NCBI GenBank assembly: GCA_002709225.1 | Contig: PAQH01000126.1 | Location: 1-64,000 of the forward strand | DNA length: 64,000 nucleotides | From: Planctomycetaceae bacterium | GTDB lineage: Bacteria > Planctomycetota > Planctomycetia > Pirellulales > Pirellulaceae | Reading direction: 5' to 3' | In this document: positions 38,003 through 48,278 of the stretch, piece after piece | How the letters are laid out: every line of letters starts with the position of its first letter | Position numbering within the stretch: the stretch's first letter is position 1 | Translations under genes and position numbers: made by a program | Notes under the pieces: model-generated | What the model was told of the DNA's origin: nothing | Database searches by the model: none | The model's input: only the letters and a program-made list of their open reading frames with translations

Positions 38003-39283
38003 ATGGCAAATGACACCGCGTTTCAAATGGCCGCGTCCAACATTCGCTTTGGGGAGGGGATTACCCGCGAAGTGGGGATGGACTTGCAGGAACTGGGGGC
38101 TCGGCGCACTTTGCTGGTAATCGATCCGGCATTGGTCGATTTGCCGGCCGGGCAGACGGTTCTGGCGGCACTTCGCGATGCGCAAATCGGGTTCGATTGT
38201 TTCAGTGAAGTTTCTGTGGAACCGACCGATGCCAGTTTCCAACGTGCGATCGAAGTGGCCACCGAGGGAGACTACGATTCGATTCTGGCGGTTGGTGGCG
38301 GTAGCACGCTGGACACTGCCAAGGCAGCGAATTTGTATTCCACCTACCCGGCTCCATTTCTGGAGTATGTCAACGCACCCATCGGTCGCGGCGCGCCGGT
38401 ACCAGGACCGTTGAAACCGATGATCGCAATTCCCACGACCGCTGGGACGGGAAGTGAAACGACCGGTGTCGCGATCTTTGATCTGGTTGAGAGGAAGGCC
38501 AAGACGGGGATTGCAAATCGCTATCTGAAACCGACGTTGGGTTTGATTGACCCCAACAACACAGAGACACTGCCAGGCGCGGTAGCCGCTGCGAGTGGCT
38601 TGGACGTGTTGAGCCATGCTCTGGAGTCCTTTACCGCGATGGCTTTTACGATGCGTCCCAAACCAGCCCGCCCAGCCGAACGCCCTGCATATCAGGGCGC
38701 TAATCCGATTAGTGACATCTGGGCTGTGCGCGCTCTGGAGATGGTTGACGCATTCTTGCTTCGCGCTGTGCGTGACCCGTCAGATGTTGAGGCACGGGGA
38801 CAGATGTTGCTGGCAGCTGCGATCGCTGGGATCGGTTTTGGCAATGCGGGAGTCCATTTGCCACATGGAATGTCCTATCCAGTGGCGGGCATGGTGCGCG
38901 ATTATCAACCCGCAGGATACGAAGTGGACCACCCGCTGGTTCCGCATGGCTATTCGGTAATCTTGCACACGCCAGCGGTTGCCCGTTTTACCGCACCGGC
39001 ATCTCCCGACCGGCATTTGCGCGCGGCCCGCGCGTTGGGCGCCACGGTTGACGGCGTGGCGCCCGAAAATGCAGGTGATCTGCTTGCCGATCGGGTGGTT
39101 TATTTCATGCGAGAATTGGAGGTGCCGAACGGGCTGCAGGCGGTCGGTTATTCCAGTGCTGACATTCCCGCCCTGGTCGAGGGAACTTTGCCCCAACACC
39201 GGGTGACGAAATTGTCGCCGATTCCTGCTGGGGAGGCCGAACTTACCGGCTTGTTTACAGCTGCGATGACCGTGTGGGATTGA
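38003..39283 (+). CDS. Iron-containing alcohol dehydrogenase (hydroxyacid-oxoacid transhydrogenase-like)
   Basis: ILAVGGGSTLDTAKAANLY; IAIPTTAGTGSETTGVAIF; GVHLPHGMSYPVAG. Confidence 0.88.
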   Translation: MANDTAFQMAASNIRFGEGITREVGMDLQELGARRTLLVIDPALVDLPAGQTVLAALRDAQIGFDCFSEVSVEPTDASFQRAIEVATEGDYDSILAVGGGSTLDTAKAANLYSTYPAPFLEYVNAPIGRGAPVPGPLKPMIAIPTTAGTGSETTGVAIFDLVERKAKTGIANRYLKPTLGLIDPNNTETLPGAVAAASGLDVLSHALESFTAMAFTMRPKPARPAERPAYQGANPISDIWAVRALEMVDAFLLRAVRDPSDVEARGQMLLAAAIAGIGFGNAGVHLPHGMSYPVAGMVRDYQPAGYEVDHPLVPHGYSVILHTPAVARFTAPASPDRHLRAARALGATVDGVAPENAGDLLADRVVYFMRELEVPNGLQAVGYSSADIPALVEGTLPQHRVTKLSPIPAGEAELTGLFTAAMTVWD

Positions 39284-39540
39284 GCCGTCGGTGTTGTCGT
39301 TCTTCTGTTGCGATCAGCAGCGTAAGACCATTTACGCAGCTTGTGCGACCCGCGGGGATTGGTGGCAGGTTGGGGTTTGACAAGTGCCCAGAAACGCTGG
39401 CGGACGCCTGGCCAAGTGCGCTATGGAAACGCTATTTACCGGGGTGCCGCGGGGTCGCAGAGGCTCAGCGGCGTGTTGACTCGACATCCGGAAACGATGG
39501 TTTATACTGGGAATCGAACCCCAGGAGCTTGCGTACTATT

Positions 39541-40008
39541 ATGACCAATGATCCCAATTTTCCGCCGATGTTTCGCATTGATGTGTCGGCTGATTCGAAC
39601 AGTCAGGAATGTGCCGACGACGTAGGTGTTAATGAAGTGATTGTCGCTTTGTTACGACAGCTTGTTGTGGGGCAGGAACGTCAGCAGAAAGTTCTTGAAG
39701 AACTGGTGCAACAGACCGGCCAGGCTCAGAAGCAGCGTTCTCAGGAATTAGGCCAGTGGAAAGAAGCAAACCCGGGGTTAGCACGTAGTTGCCGGCGCGC
39801 TTCGGAAGCGTTGAGCCAGGCACAATCCCAGTTTTTGTCCAATCTCACCGAGGAAATCGCGGATCAGGCAGATTCCCTGCTGGACGGCGAGTTTATGCTC
39901 AACGAATTTGTGGATCGGTTCGGTCCACGGCTGGCACATCTGAATGGCTTGTTGCAGGCACTTTCACAGTTAAGCAGTGTTCCCGACAGCCACAATACGG
40001 CTTCCTGA
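39541..40008 (+). CDS. Conserved-looking hypothetical coiled-coil protein
   Basis: Heptad-rich LLRQLVVGQERQQKVLEELVQQTGQAQKQR; ATG at 39541 in an open frame. Confidence 0.5.
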   Translation: MTNDPNFPPMFRIDVSADSNSQECADDVGVNEVIVALLRQLVVGQERQQKVLEELVQQTGQAQKQRSQELGQWKEANPGLARSCRRASEALSQAQSQFLSNLTEEIADQADSLLDGEFMLNEFVDRFGPRLAHLNGLLQALSQLSSVPDSHNTAS

Positions 40009-40266
40009 TCAAGGTTTTGTCTCCCGGGAGCGTTACCGCTGACGCGCATGCGCTCATTGGGCTGGCAATGGCCAGGTTCGAGTAGACACTCCAAGCCTGT
40101 TTCTGGAATCGCGCCACCGATACGACCGCCGAGCAGAACCGAGGTGTCCTACGGCAACGCCGTGCCATGGCGTTTGGGACGGGGCTCTGGTTATCTTTGC
40201 CGGGGAAGGTCGCTGGTCGCTCGCGCCGACTAGCTTGTCTCGCGCAAAACGCTACGATGAGAGTTA

Positions 40267-41580
40267 TTGGTGATGCACGCATTCATGGGAGAACAAGCTG
40301 TGAAGACGATGATTTCCATCGCCTTGGGGGCGGGGCTGGGGTTTTTGTTAGGCAGCGAGCCCTGTGCCGGGCAAGAATCGCCCGCGGCCTCGGTGCGCGA
40401 AGACTGGTCTGATTGGCGCGGGCCGCGACGCGATGGGATTTCGCGTGAGACCGGCTTGTTGCTGGAATGGAAAAAACGTCCGCCGCAGCGACGTTGGCAA
40501 CGTCCACTGGGATCGGGCTATTCGTCGATGACGATTGTTGAAGGGCGCGTCTTCACCATGGCGGTGACCGCCGATGGAGAATTTGTTTTTGCCCTTGATG
40601 CTTCTAACGGCAAGACCCTCTGGCAAGTGCGATCGGGTGCGACGTTTGAAGATTCGTATGGCGATGGGCCGCGGGGTACACCCGTAGTTGATCATGGCCG
40701 AGTTTATGCGTTGGGAGCCCACGGCGATCTGCTGTGTTTACAAACAGCGACAGGGGAGGAGGTCTGGCGGCGAAATATCCTCAAGGACTTTGGCGCGCCC
40801 AATATTCGCTGGGGGATATCCTCCACACCGCTGATTGTCGATGATCACTTGATTGTTCAGGTCGGCGCGAAGACGGCATCGATTGTCTCGCTGAACAAGT
40901 CGACGGGAAAGCTCGTTTGGCAGACGCATGATGACGTCTCCGGCTATTCTTCACCGCTCTTAATTCGGGTTCCTGGACCAGCCGGACCGCTGCCGCACAT
41001 TGTTGTCCATTGCGGTCGCTCACTTGTAGGTGTTGCTCCTTCCGATGGAGAAGTGCAATGGAAGTTTCCCTGGCTCACGACGAACGATATGAATATTGCG
41101 ACGCCGATCTTTGATCCGCAACGCCGCTTGTTGTTTGTTTCCGCGTCACGTGACACCGGACGTTGTTCCGCCTATCGATTGACAGTGACAGACAACAAGG
41201 TTCGCGCTGAGGAAGTCTACACCAACAAGCAGATGCGAAATCACTACAACGGGTGCATTCTGGTCGGCGATTACTTGTACGGATTCGATAACGCGATTCT
41301 CAAATGCCTGGAACTGGAGACGGGTCAGGTCATGTGGGAAGACCGGACCGTCGGCAAAGGGTCTTTGCTGGCGGTTCAGGATCATCTGCTAGTGCTCGGC
41401 GAAAAGGGTGAGATGGCAGTGGTGGTGGCAACGCCTGAGAAGTATGTCGAAAAAGGACGGTTCCCTGTCCTCCGGTCCCGTCGGGCCTGGACACCGCCCG
41501 CCCTGGCACAGGGACACTTGTACGTGCGCGATCTGCAAGAGATTACCAGTATCGACTTGAACGACGCCGCGGCCCGTTGA
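40267..41580 (+). CDS. PQQ-binding-like beta-propeller protein, exported
   Basis: DWRGPRRDGIS; repeated FALDASNGKTLWQVRSG / LCLQTATGEEVWRRN / LNKSTGKLVWQT blades; N-terminal hydrophobic signal. Start approximate. Confidence 0.88.
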   Translation: MVMHAFMGEQAVKTMISIALGAGLGFLLGSEPCAGQESPAASVREDWSDWRGPRRDGISRETGLLLEWKKRPPQRRWQRPLGSGYSSMTIVEGRVFTMAVTADGEFVFALDASNGKTLWQVRSGATFEDSYGDGPRGTPVVDHGRVYALGAHGDLLCLQTATGEEVWRRNILKDFGAPNIRWGISSTPLIVDDHLIVQVGAKTASIVSLNKSTGKLVWQTHDDVSGYSSPLLIRVPGPAGPLPHIVVHCGRSLVGVAPSDGEVQWKFPWLTTNDMNIATPIFDPQRRLLFVSASRDTGRCSAYRLTVTDNKVRAEEVYTNKQMRNHYNGCILVGDYLYGFDNAILKCLELETGQVMWEDRTVGKGSLLAVQDHLLVLGEKGEMAVVVATPEKYVEKGRFPVLRSRRAWTPPALAQGHLYVRDLQEITSIDLNDAAAR

Positions 41581-41734
41581 GAGGCTGCCAGTCACAACAT
41601 GTGTGTCCGGAGTCGCCGGATTTCGGCAATACCGGGCGCGGCCGCCGCGACGTAATGAGCGCTATGGAGTTCACTGGAGATTGTCCCAATAGTGCCCCCT
41701 TGCAGGGTGTCAGGCTGTCTCGCACAAACCCGCT

Positions 41735-42649
41735 TTGACGAACCTGGGTATGTCAACAAATCGGACACCGGACGAACCCCTCTTGAGCCCTCATTTGTTG
41801 GCTCAGCTCGAGCGTCTGGAGTTGGTGACGCGCAAGATGTTTCGGGGCCAGATGAAAGGTGAACGTCGTAGTCGGCGCAAAGGTCAGAGTGTCGAGTTCG
41901 CGGATTTTCGGAATTACGTCCCCGGGGACGATTTGAGGTTCATCGACTGGAATCTTTATGCGCGTCTGGAGAAACTGTTCTTGAAGATTTTTGTGGAGGA
42001 AGAGGATCTTCATTTTTACGCGTTGTTTGATGCTAGTGGATCGATGGAGTTTGGTGATCCCACCAAACTGTACTACGCCAAACAACTCGCCGCGTCACTC
42101 GGATTTGTAGGGCTTTGTCGGGCCGATCGGGTAAAAGTAGAAGCGCTGGGAGCGTCCCGGCGGTTTCCGGGATTGGCCTTGCGTGGCCGGCACAGTCTAC
42201 CGCGTCTGCTCGAGTACCTGGACAAGGTGGAAGCGAACCAGAATGTGTCCTTGGAACAGGGTGTCAAGGATTTCTGCTTGCGAAACACGGGTAAGGGGAT
42301 TCTCGTGTTAATCACCGACCTGATGGATAAGGCTGGGTACGAATCCGCGCTGCGGATGCTGGTGGCGCAGCAGATGGACGTATTTGTGATCCATCTCCTC
42401 AGTCCGGAGGAAATGGATCCGGATGTGACCGGCGACCTGCGTCTGGTTGATTGCGAAGACCAGGATACCGCCGAAGTCACCATTAGCCGACCTTTGCTGG
42501 AACGGTACCGGCGGACCTTGGCGAGTTTTATCCAGCAGGCTCGCGAATTCTGTACTCGACGTGGCATGGTGTATGTTGCCACAACGACGGAAAAGCCTGT
42601 CGAGGACCTGGTATCCAACTATCTGCGGGAACGGGGCCTGGTACGGTGA
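41735..42649 (+). CDS. DUF58 domain protein
   Basis: LERLELVTRKMFRGQMKGERRSRRKGQSVEFADFRNYVPGDDLRFIDWNLYARLEKLFLKIFVEEEDL. Confidence 0.9.
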   Translation: MTNLGMSTNRTPDEPLLSPHLLAQLERLELVTRKMFRGQMKGERRSRRKGQSVEFADFRNYVPGDDLRFIDWNLYARLEKLFLKIFVEEEDLHFYALFDASGSMEFGDPTKLYYAKQLAASLGFVGLCRADRVKVEALGASRRFPGLALRGRHSLPRLLEYLDKVEANQNVSLEQGVKDFCLRNTGKGILVLITDLMDKAGYESALRMLVAQQMDVFVIHLLSPEEMDPDVTGDLRLVDCEDQDTAEVTISRPLLERYRRTLASFIQQAREFCTRRGMVYVATTTEKPVEDLVSNYLRERGLVR

Positions 42650-44724
42650 ATCCAGTACAGTTTTTTTCCCAGCCATGGCTGAATGGGGCAACTTGGGCGG
42701 CGTTGTTGACATTACCCGTGGCGATTGTGCTGTTGTATTTTCTCAAGCTCAAACGCCAGCCGTTGGAAGTACCGAGCACATTTCTGTGGACTCAGGCGAT
42801 CGAGGATTTGCGAGTGAATACGATCTGGCAGCGTTTGCGCCAGAATCTCTTACTGTTTCTTCAGCTGTTGCTTGTCGCCCTCGCCATTTTGGCCTGCCTC
42901 CAGCCTGGTTGGCGGGGCAGTCAATTGGTAGGGGATCGTTTTATTTTCGTTCTTGACGCCTCGGCGAGTATGCAGGCCACCGATGTGTCGCCAACCCGTT
43001 TGGAGTCAGCCAAGCAGACGGCCCTGGGTTATATCGATGAGATGAAGTCGGGTGACGTCGCCATGGTGATTAGTTTTTCGGAGACGGCCAGAGTAGAACG
43101 TGAATTCACCGACAACCGGTCTCGTTTGCGGACTGCGATCAAGAACATCCGTCAGACGAATCGTCCTACTGACTTGTCAGAAGCGTTGCGTGCGGCAGTT
43201 GGACTGGCGGCACCCGGCCGTTCCGCGTTTGAGGCCGGTGATGTGCAAGTGGCTCAAGCTAAGCCCGCGACCATGTACATTTTCTCAGACGGTGGTTTTC
43301 CGCAGGTCGACAGTTTTACCGGGTTATTGGAGTTCGCCGAAAACCAGGATGGTGCGTTCCGGGAACAGCCACCGCTGCGTGGTTTACGCCCGGTGTTTAT
43401 TGCTGTTGGCGATGTGGTTACTCCGGACAATGTGGCCGTGGCCGCGTTTACAACGGAACAGAGCCCGGTGGACGAAGAGCAGACTCAGGCGTTTGCGCAA
43501 TTTGAGAACCACGGAATGGCAGAGGTCGTAGTTGATGCGGAGCTGACGCGCGATGGTGCGTTTCTGGATGCGGCTCGCGTACGGGTCCCCGCCAAGAGGG
43601 AAGGAGTGGCGAGCAATCTCGCGAGCGTTACTTTTAGCCTGGGTTCGATGAATGAGGGAGTGCTCAAGATCGACATCAAGGCGGCTGATTCCCTGAGCAT
43701 TGATGATGTCGCCTACGCGGCGCTCAATCCTGCGCGGCGTTCGAAAATTCTGGTGGTGACCGCTTTTCAAGAGGGGGCCCCGGCGAACCCGGCCCTGGTG
43801 ATCGCGATGAAGACCTCGGCCATTGAGCGGCTGGCCATTATCGATTACGCGGATACAGCGATTCTGCAGGATCCACAGCACCAGCAGCTGGCCGCCGCCG
43901 GGGCTTATGACTTGATTATCTATGACCAGGTGCAGCCGACTGAAATGCCACAAGCCAACACGCTGTTTTTCGGTCGCGCCCCACTCGCGGGTGGTTGGTC
44001 GTTGACGCCGGTGACCGACGATCGGGCCCCCGTCATTATTGATGCGGACCAGCTTCACCCATTAACTCGATTGTTGAACTTGAACAACGTGGTGATTCTC
44101 AACAGCGCGATCGTCGTTGCACCACAAGGAGCGACGGAGCTGATTACAGGCAATATTGGCAGTTTGTTTGCAATTTCACCGCGCCAGGGGTTTGAGGATG
44201 CGGTGCTCGGTTTCGGAATGCTGGCTACGGATGACCAGGGAGGGAGCTGGAATACACAGTGGTGGCGGGACCGCAGTTTTCCAGTATTTATTTACAACGT
44301 GGTGCGGTATTTGGGAGGGAGTTTGGGAACGTTGTCGACGCCATCTTACCAGCCAGGTACACCTGTATTGATTCGCACGGAAGGCACGATCGAAACGGTT
44401 CGAGTCGTCAAGCCGGATCGGACGAGTACCGACTTGAATCGCGACGGTCAAGCCACGTTTGTTTTTGACGACGCGAACCAGCAGGGTGTCTATCAGGTCT
44501 ATGAAAAGGGACAGTCACGGCCGTTGCAACAGTTCTCCGTCAACCTGTTCGATGCGATGGAGAGTGATCTGTTGGTGCGGGATCTCAATATCAACGATAC
44601 GACGGTGAAAGCGACTGCGGGCCTGGTGCCAATTCGTCGAGATCTCTGGAAATGGCTCGTGCTGCTCGCACTCGGTCTGCTCGCATTTGAGTGGTATGTC
44701 TACAATCGGCGCGTCTACATTTGA
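42646..44724 (+). CDS. BatA/VWA domain membrane protein
   Basis: BatA-type N-terminus (WAALLTLPVAIVLLYFLKLKRQPLEVPSTFLW); VWA MIDAS-type DASASMQ; C-terminal TM. Confidence 0.88.
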   Translation: MNPVQFFSQPWLNGATWAALLTLPVAIVLLYFLKLKRQPLEVPSTFLWTQAIEDLRVNTIWQRLRQNLLLFLQLLLVALAILACLQPGWRGSQLVGDRFIFVLDASASMQATDVSPTRLESAKQTALGYIDEMKSGDVAMVISFSETARVEREFTDNRSRLRTAIKNIRQTNRPTDLSEALRAAVGLAAPGRSAFEAGDVQVAQAKPATMYIFSDGGFPQVDSFTGLLEFAENQDGAFREQPPLRGLRPVFIAVGDVVTPDNVAVAAFTTEQSPVDEEQTQAFAQFENHGMAEVVVDAELTRDGAFLDAARVRVPAKREGVASNLASVTFSLGSMNEGVLKIDIKAADSLSIDDVAYAALNPARRSKILVVTAFQEGAPANPALVIAMKTSAIERLAIIDYADTAILQDPQHQQLAAAGAYDLIIYDQVQPTEMPQANTLFFGRAPLAGGWSLTPVTDDRAPVIIDADQLHPLTRLLNLNNVVILNSAIVVAPQGATELITGNIGSLFAISPRQGFEDAVLGFGMLATDDQGGSWNTQWWRDRSFPVFIYNVVRYLGGSLGTLSTPSYQPGTPVLIRTEGTIETVRVVKPDRTSTDLNRDGQATFVFDDANQQGVYQVYEKGQSRPLQQFSVNLFDAMESDLLVRDLNINDTTVKATAGLVPIRRDLWKWLVLLALGLLAFEWYVYNRRVYI

Positions 44725-44778
44725 CCGAGGAGGTGTGGCCCGCGTACCGGAGACCGCGTCTAGGGTGATTGTACGGGT

Positions 44779-46212
44779 CTAGGACGTTTGCGGTGCATTG
44801 AGGTCGAAGATCTCAGGTCCCACATGGTCCGTGACGACGTGTCCAAAGAGTGTGTGAGCGCTCGCGTCGTAGATCGTAACGGGTAGCAGGTGCCCTGCCT
44901 GACGCTGGTTTCCGTCCCAGACGACGATACGATCGCAGTGAGTGCGCCCCGTCATCTGAATGACGTGCCCTCCACTGGGGTGTCGCAATTCGCGTTTACT
45001 GGGACCCTCAACAAGGACATCGATAGTGCGTCCTAGGAATACTTGATTGTCGGCTTCGCTGATTTGGTTTTGCAGGGCCAGCAGATCCTGATTCCGACGT
45101 TGTTTCACTTCCCGTGGCACGTCATCTGGCAGTTGATCGGCCGCTTTGGTGCCGGGCCTTTCGCTGTACTTGAAGATGAAACTATTCTTGAATCGGTACT
45201 TGTTTACCGCGGCGACGGATTTGTCGAAATCGTCTTCGGTTTCACCACAGAATCCCACGATGAAATCGCTCGAGATGGCAGTCCCGGGAATCGTCTCACG
45301 AATTCGTGTCATCATTTCGTCGTAGATCTCCAAGGTGTACCCCCGTTTCATCCGCTGCAAAACACGGTTTGATCCACTTTGCAGCGGAAGGTGCAGATAG
45401 GGGGAGACCTTGGGAAGATCGCGTATTGCGTGTAGCAAGTCATCGGTCATGTCACGGGGGTAGTTAGTGACGAATTTCAAGCGTTCGATACCATCGATCT
45501 GGTGCAGACGCACTAACAAGTCCGACAGACGCGTTATTGTGTCACCGGATTGATGGCGGTAGCTATTGACCGTTTGACCCAGCAGGATAAGTTCACGGGT
45601 TCCTTGGTCGGCCAGCACGCGTGCTTCAGCTTCGATTTGTTCCGGGGCGCGACCTTGTTCCGGGCCACGCGTGTTTGGCACCACACAGTAGGTGCAGAAT
45701 TTATCGCAACCGATCTGGATCCGCAGGTAAGCCTGATACGGTGAAGATCGCATGTCGGGGTCGCGCAAGGGATCGAAAGTCTCATGACTACGTTTGATTT
45801 CCTCGAGCGACCCATCTCGGCGGCCTAGTCCGACCGCAAGTTGTTTTTCTTTGCCGGAGCGGGATTCCTCAATCAGCCTGGGTATTTCCTGCAATTGGCC
45901 AGGCCCCACCACAAAATCGACATAGGGAGCGCGCCCAAAAATCAGCTGCTGGTCTTTTTGGGCCATGCACCCCATCACACCGATGGTGACATCAGGGTGT
46001 CGTTGCTTGTGGTCTTTGAGCTTTCCCCGTGAGCCGTAGGTTTTTTCTTCGGCTTGCTGTCGAACACTGCAAGTGTTGAACAGTACCGTATCCGCCTGTT
46101 GAGGCTGGTTGGTTAGTTCGTAACCCTGACGGCGCAGATTAGCCACCACCATTTCACTGTCCAGCATGTTCATCTGGCAGCCAACGGTTTCAATGTACAG
46201 TCGTTTGGGCAT
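44779..46212 (-). CDS. miaB: tRNA-2-methylthio-N6-dimethylallyladenosine synthase
   Basis: YIETVGCQMNMLDSE; radical SAM CDKFCTYCVVPNTRG; LPLQSGSNRVLQRMKRGYT; TRAM-like C-terminus. Confidence 0.95.
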   Translation of the reverse strand: MPKRLYIETVGCQMNMLDSEMVVANLRRQGYELTNQPQQADTVLFNTCSVRQQAEEKTYGSRGKLKDHKQRHPDVTIGVMGCMAQKDQQLIFGRAPYVDFVVGPGQLQEIPRLIEESRSGKEKQLAVGLGRRDGSLEEIKRSHETFDPLRDPDMRSSPYQAYLRIQIGCDKFCTYCVVPNTRGPEQGRAPEQIEAEARVLADQGTRELILLGQTVNSYRHQSGDTITRLSDLLVRLHQIDGIERLKFVTNYPRDMTDDLLHAIRDLPKVSPYLHLPLQSGSNRVLQRMKRGYTLEIYDEMMTRIRETIPGTAISSDFIVGFCGETEDDFDKSVAAVNKYRFKNSFIFKYSERPGTKAADQLPDDVPREVKQRRNQDLLALQNQISEADNQVFLGRTIDVLVEGPSKRELRHPSGGHVIQMTGRTHCDRIVVWDGNQRQAGHLLPVTIYDASAHTLFGHVVTDHVGPEIFDLNAPQTS

Positions 46213-46329
46213 CGTGGCGCAACTTCAAACTCGCGAGTCAAACTATGTCAGGCCAATATTGAACAACCATCCTACCGCGCCGAGCGGCAGAGCGAAGCGG
46301 GGCTTTCGCATGAGGTGGGTAGAAGGTGT

Positions 46330-46896
46330 TCAGGGTGTTGGACGCGACATGGGACCAGCGCAGTCATGAAACAACCTAGAGAGGGCTGCCTGGCGGAAGT
46401 GGAAAATTCTTCGCAGGTCGTGTTTTACGAAAAGGCTGTGGATCAGTACGCCACCGGGAACACGGTAATCGACGATGTCGCGAACGAGGGTGTCGGGGCC
46501 AGCTTCCAGAAAAGTGTGCTCATGGTGCCAACGACGATAGGGACCTTTTAATTGTTCATCGACAAAACGGAAAGGTGGTTCCCACTCGCGGATTCTAGTT
46601 TTCCAACGCAGCGGGAGGCCATGTAGACGCAAACGGTAGTCGATCAAGGTGCCGGTTTGAATGTCGAGGGGACGGGAGGCGAGTACCGCGAAGTGGAGCC
46701 AGGCAGGAGTGATCCGTTCCAGTTGAAACGCATCGGCAAAAAAGGCGAAAACATCCGCCCGTGGTCCTGGCAGAGTCTGTTCCGCTACCAGCTGAAACTC
46801 TCCGGGCACTTCACGACTGGGGCCAATCGAGAGGGTTGGCTCGGCGCCAAGGGGCGGCCGGGTTGGCGAATTCGTGGACAGGGGTTTGGTAGCCAT
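46330..46896 (-). CDS. SRPBCC (START-like) family protein
   Basis: AEQTLPGPRADVFAFFADAFQLERITPAWLHF..LRLHGLPLRWKTRI..HEHTF. Confidence 0.75.
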   Translation of the reverse strand: MATKPLSTNSPTRPPLGAEPTLSIGPSREVPGEFQLVAEQTLPGPRADVFAFFADAFQLERITPAWLHFAVLASRPLDIQTGTLIDYRLRLHGLPLRWKTRIREWEPPFRFVDEQLKGPYRRWHHEHTFLEAGPDTLVRDIVDYRVPGGVLIHSLFVKHDLRRIFHFRQAALSRLFHDCAGPMSRPTP

Positions 46897-47105
46897 AGAG
46901 TCGCATTTTGCCTTGCATCCTGAAAATTGACTAGTGTTAAAGCAATGTTTGATGCCGGAAATGAACTGACCCGTCGGGCCAGAACTGGCTGTGTTGCTTT
47001 CAAGGGGCGTTGGTTCAACGGGTAGGGTTGGGTATACAGGGGCCAGAGTGGCTCTCGCACGCGGAGAGGCACGGTGTTTGTAGATTTGGAGAGGGAAGGC
47101 GATTC

Positions 47106-47585
47106 ATGCCCGAGACATGGGAAGGCGAACTGATTGGCGGGGAGTCTCGATTCGCAGTGGTGGTTTCTCGCTACAACGAATCCATTACGGCGCGCCTGCT
47201 GGAGGGAGCCCTGCAGACTCTGGCGGCGGCAGGGGTGAGCGAAGACGCGGTCCAGGTAGCGTGGGTGCCGGGAGCCTGGGAGATTCCACTGATTGCTGGC
47301 AGGTTTGCCCGCTCGGGAGACTACGCCGGCGTGATCTGTCTGGGAGCGGTCATTCGGGGTGAAACGACACATGACCAGTACATTAACCAACAAGTCACTG
47401 AGAGTCTGGGACGTGTCGCGTTAGAGGCGGACGTTCCCGTCGGGTTTGGCCTGCTGACTTGCAACTCGCTCGAGCAGGCGATCCAGCGAGCGGGGGGCAC
47501 TGTTGGAAACAAAGGTGTCGAGTGCGCTGAAGCGGTATTGCGGATGGCTGATTTGATGAGCCGGTTGCCGTCACAGCCTCGCTGA
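47106..47585 (+). CDS. ribH: 6,7-dimethyl-8-ribityllumazine synthase
   Basis: FAVVVSRYNESITARLLEGAL; WVPGAWEIPL; LGAVIRGETTHDQYINQQV; GNKGVECAEAVLRM. Confidence 0.95.
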   Translation: MPETWEGELIGGESRFAVVVSRYNESITARLLEGALQTLAAAGVSEDAVQVAWVPGAWEIPLIAGRFARSGDYAGVICLGAVIRGETTHDQYINQQVTESLGRVALEADVPVGFGLLTCNSLEQAIQRAGGTVGNKGVECAEAVLRMADLMSRLPSQPR

Positions 47586-47719
47586 AGTACATTTGCCCAG
47601 CCGTCTCCATTATCCGTACGTTAGGCGGCGTGCGACGTGGTCAGTTTGGTTCGCGCGAGTTCCTTTTTGTTGTTTTTCGGGACCGGCTGCCCGTGTGGAG
47701 CGGCCGGTGCAAGGCCGCA

Positions 47720-48127
47720 ATGAGTCGTCGTTCACGAGCCCGAGAGGTGGTGTTGCAAGTGCTTTATCAGGAGGACTTGAATCCTGATGCGCTGCAGAGT
47801 GTGACGGACGACTTTCTCACGAGCCGACTGCGCGGCGATGCGGAACTGATCGCGTTTGCCAGATCTTTGCTTGCGGGGGTTCGGTCCCAGGCCGCGTCGC
47901 TCGACACGCTCCTCGAAGAACATACGGAGAATTGGCAATTGAGCCGAATGGCGGCAACCGACCGCAATGTACTTCGTCTGGCAGCGTTTGAGATTCTCCA
48001 TGCGGATACACCAGGTCCCGTGGTGATCGACGAAGCCGTTGAATTAGCGCGTCGATTTGGTACGCGTCAATCTTCAAGGTTTGTCAACGGCGTATTGGAT
48101 CGCGTGCTACGTGAATCTCTGAAGTGA
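47720..48127 (+). CDS. nusB: Transcription antitermination factor NusB
   Basis: SRAREVVLQVLYQEDLNP; DRNVLRLAAFEIL; VVIDEAVELARRFGTRQSSRFVNGVLD. Confidence 0.92.
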   Translation: MSRRSRAREVVLQVLYQEDLNPDALQSVTDDFLTSRLRGDAELIAFARSLLAGVRSQAASLDTLLEEHTENWQLSRMAATDRNVLRLAAFEILHADTPGPVVIDEAVELARRFGTRQSSRFVNGVLDRVLRESLK

Positions 48128-48278
48128 AGCTTGGCTCGCAGAGTGCCATGACGTTGCGGTGAGCGCGGCGACCGTGCTGCCTTTGGTGGCCTATATTAGG
48201 GCCCACGACAGCCTCTCGCAGGGACGGTAAAATGCGTTCACGTTGAGTTGCCCAATGCCTATGGCCGGAGCGGAATGG

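Noticed and set aside
39495-39535. tRNA-like T-arm (CTGGGGTTCGATTCCCAG on minus strand)
   Set aside because: No matching acceptor, D-arm or anticodon arm in the required positions; overlaps the start of the 39541 gene.
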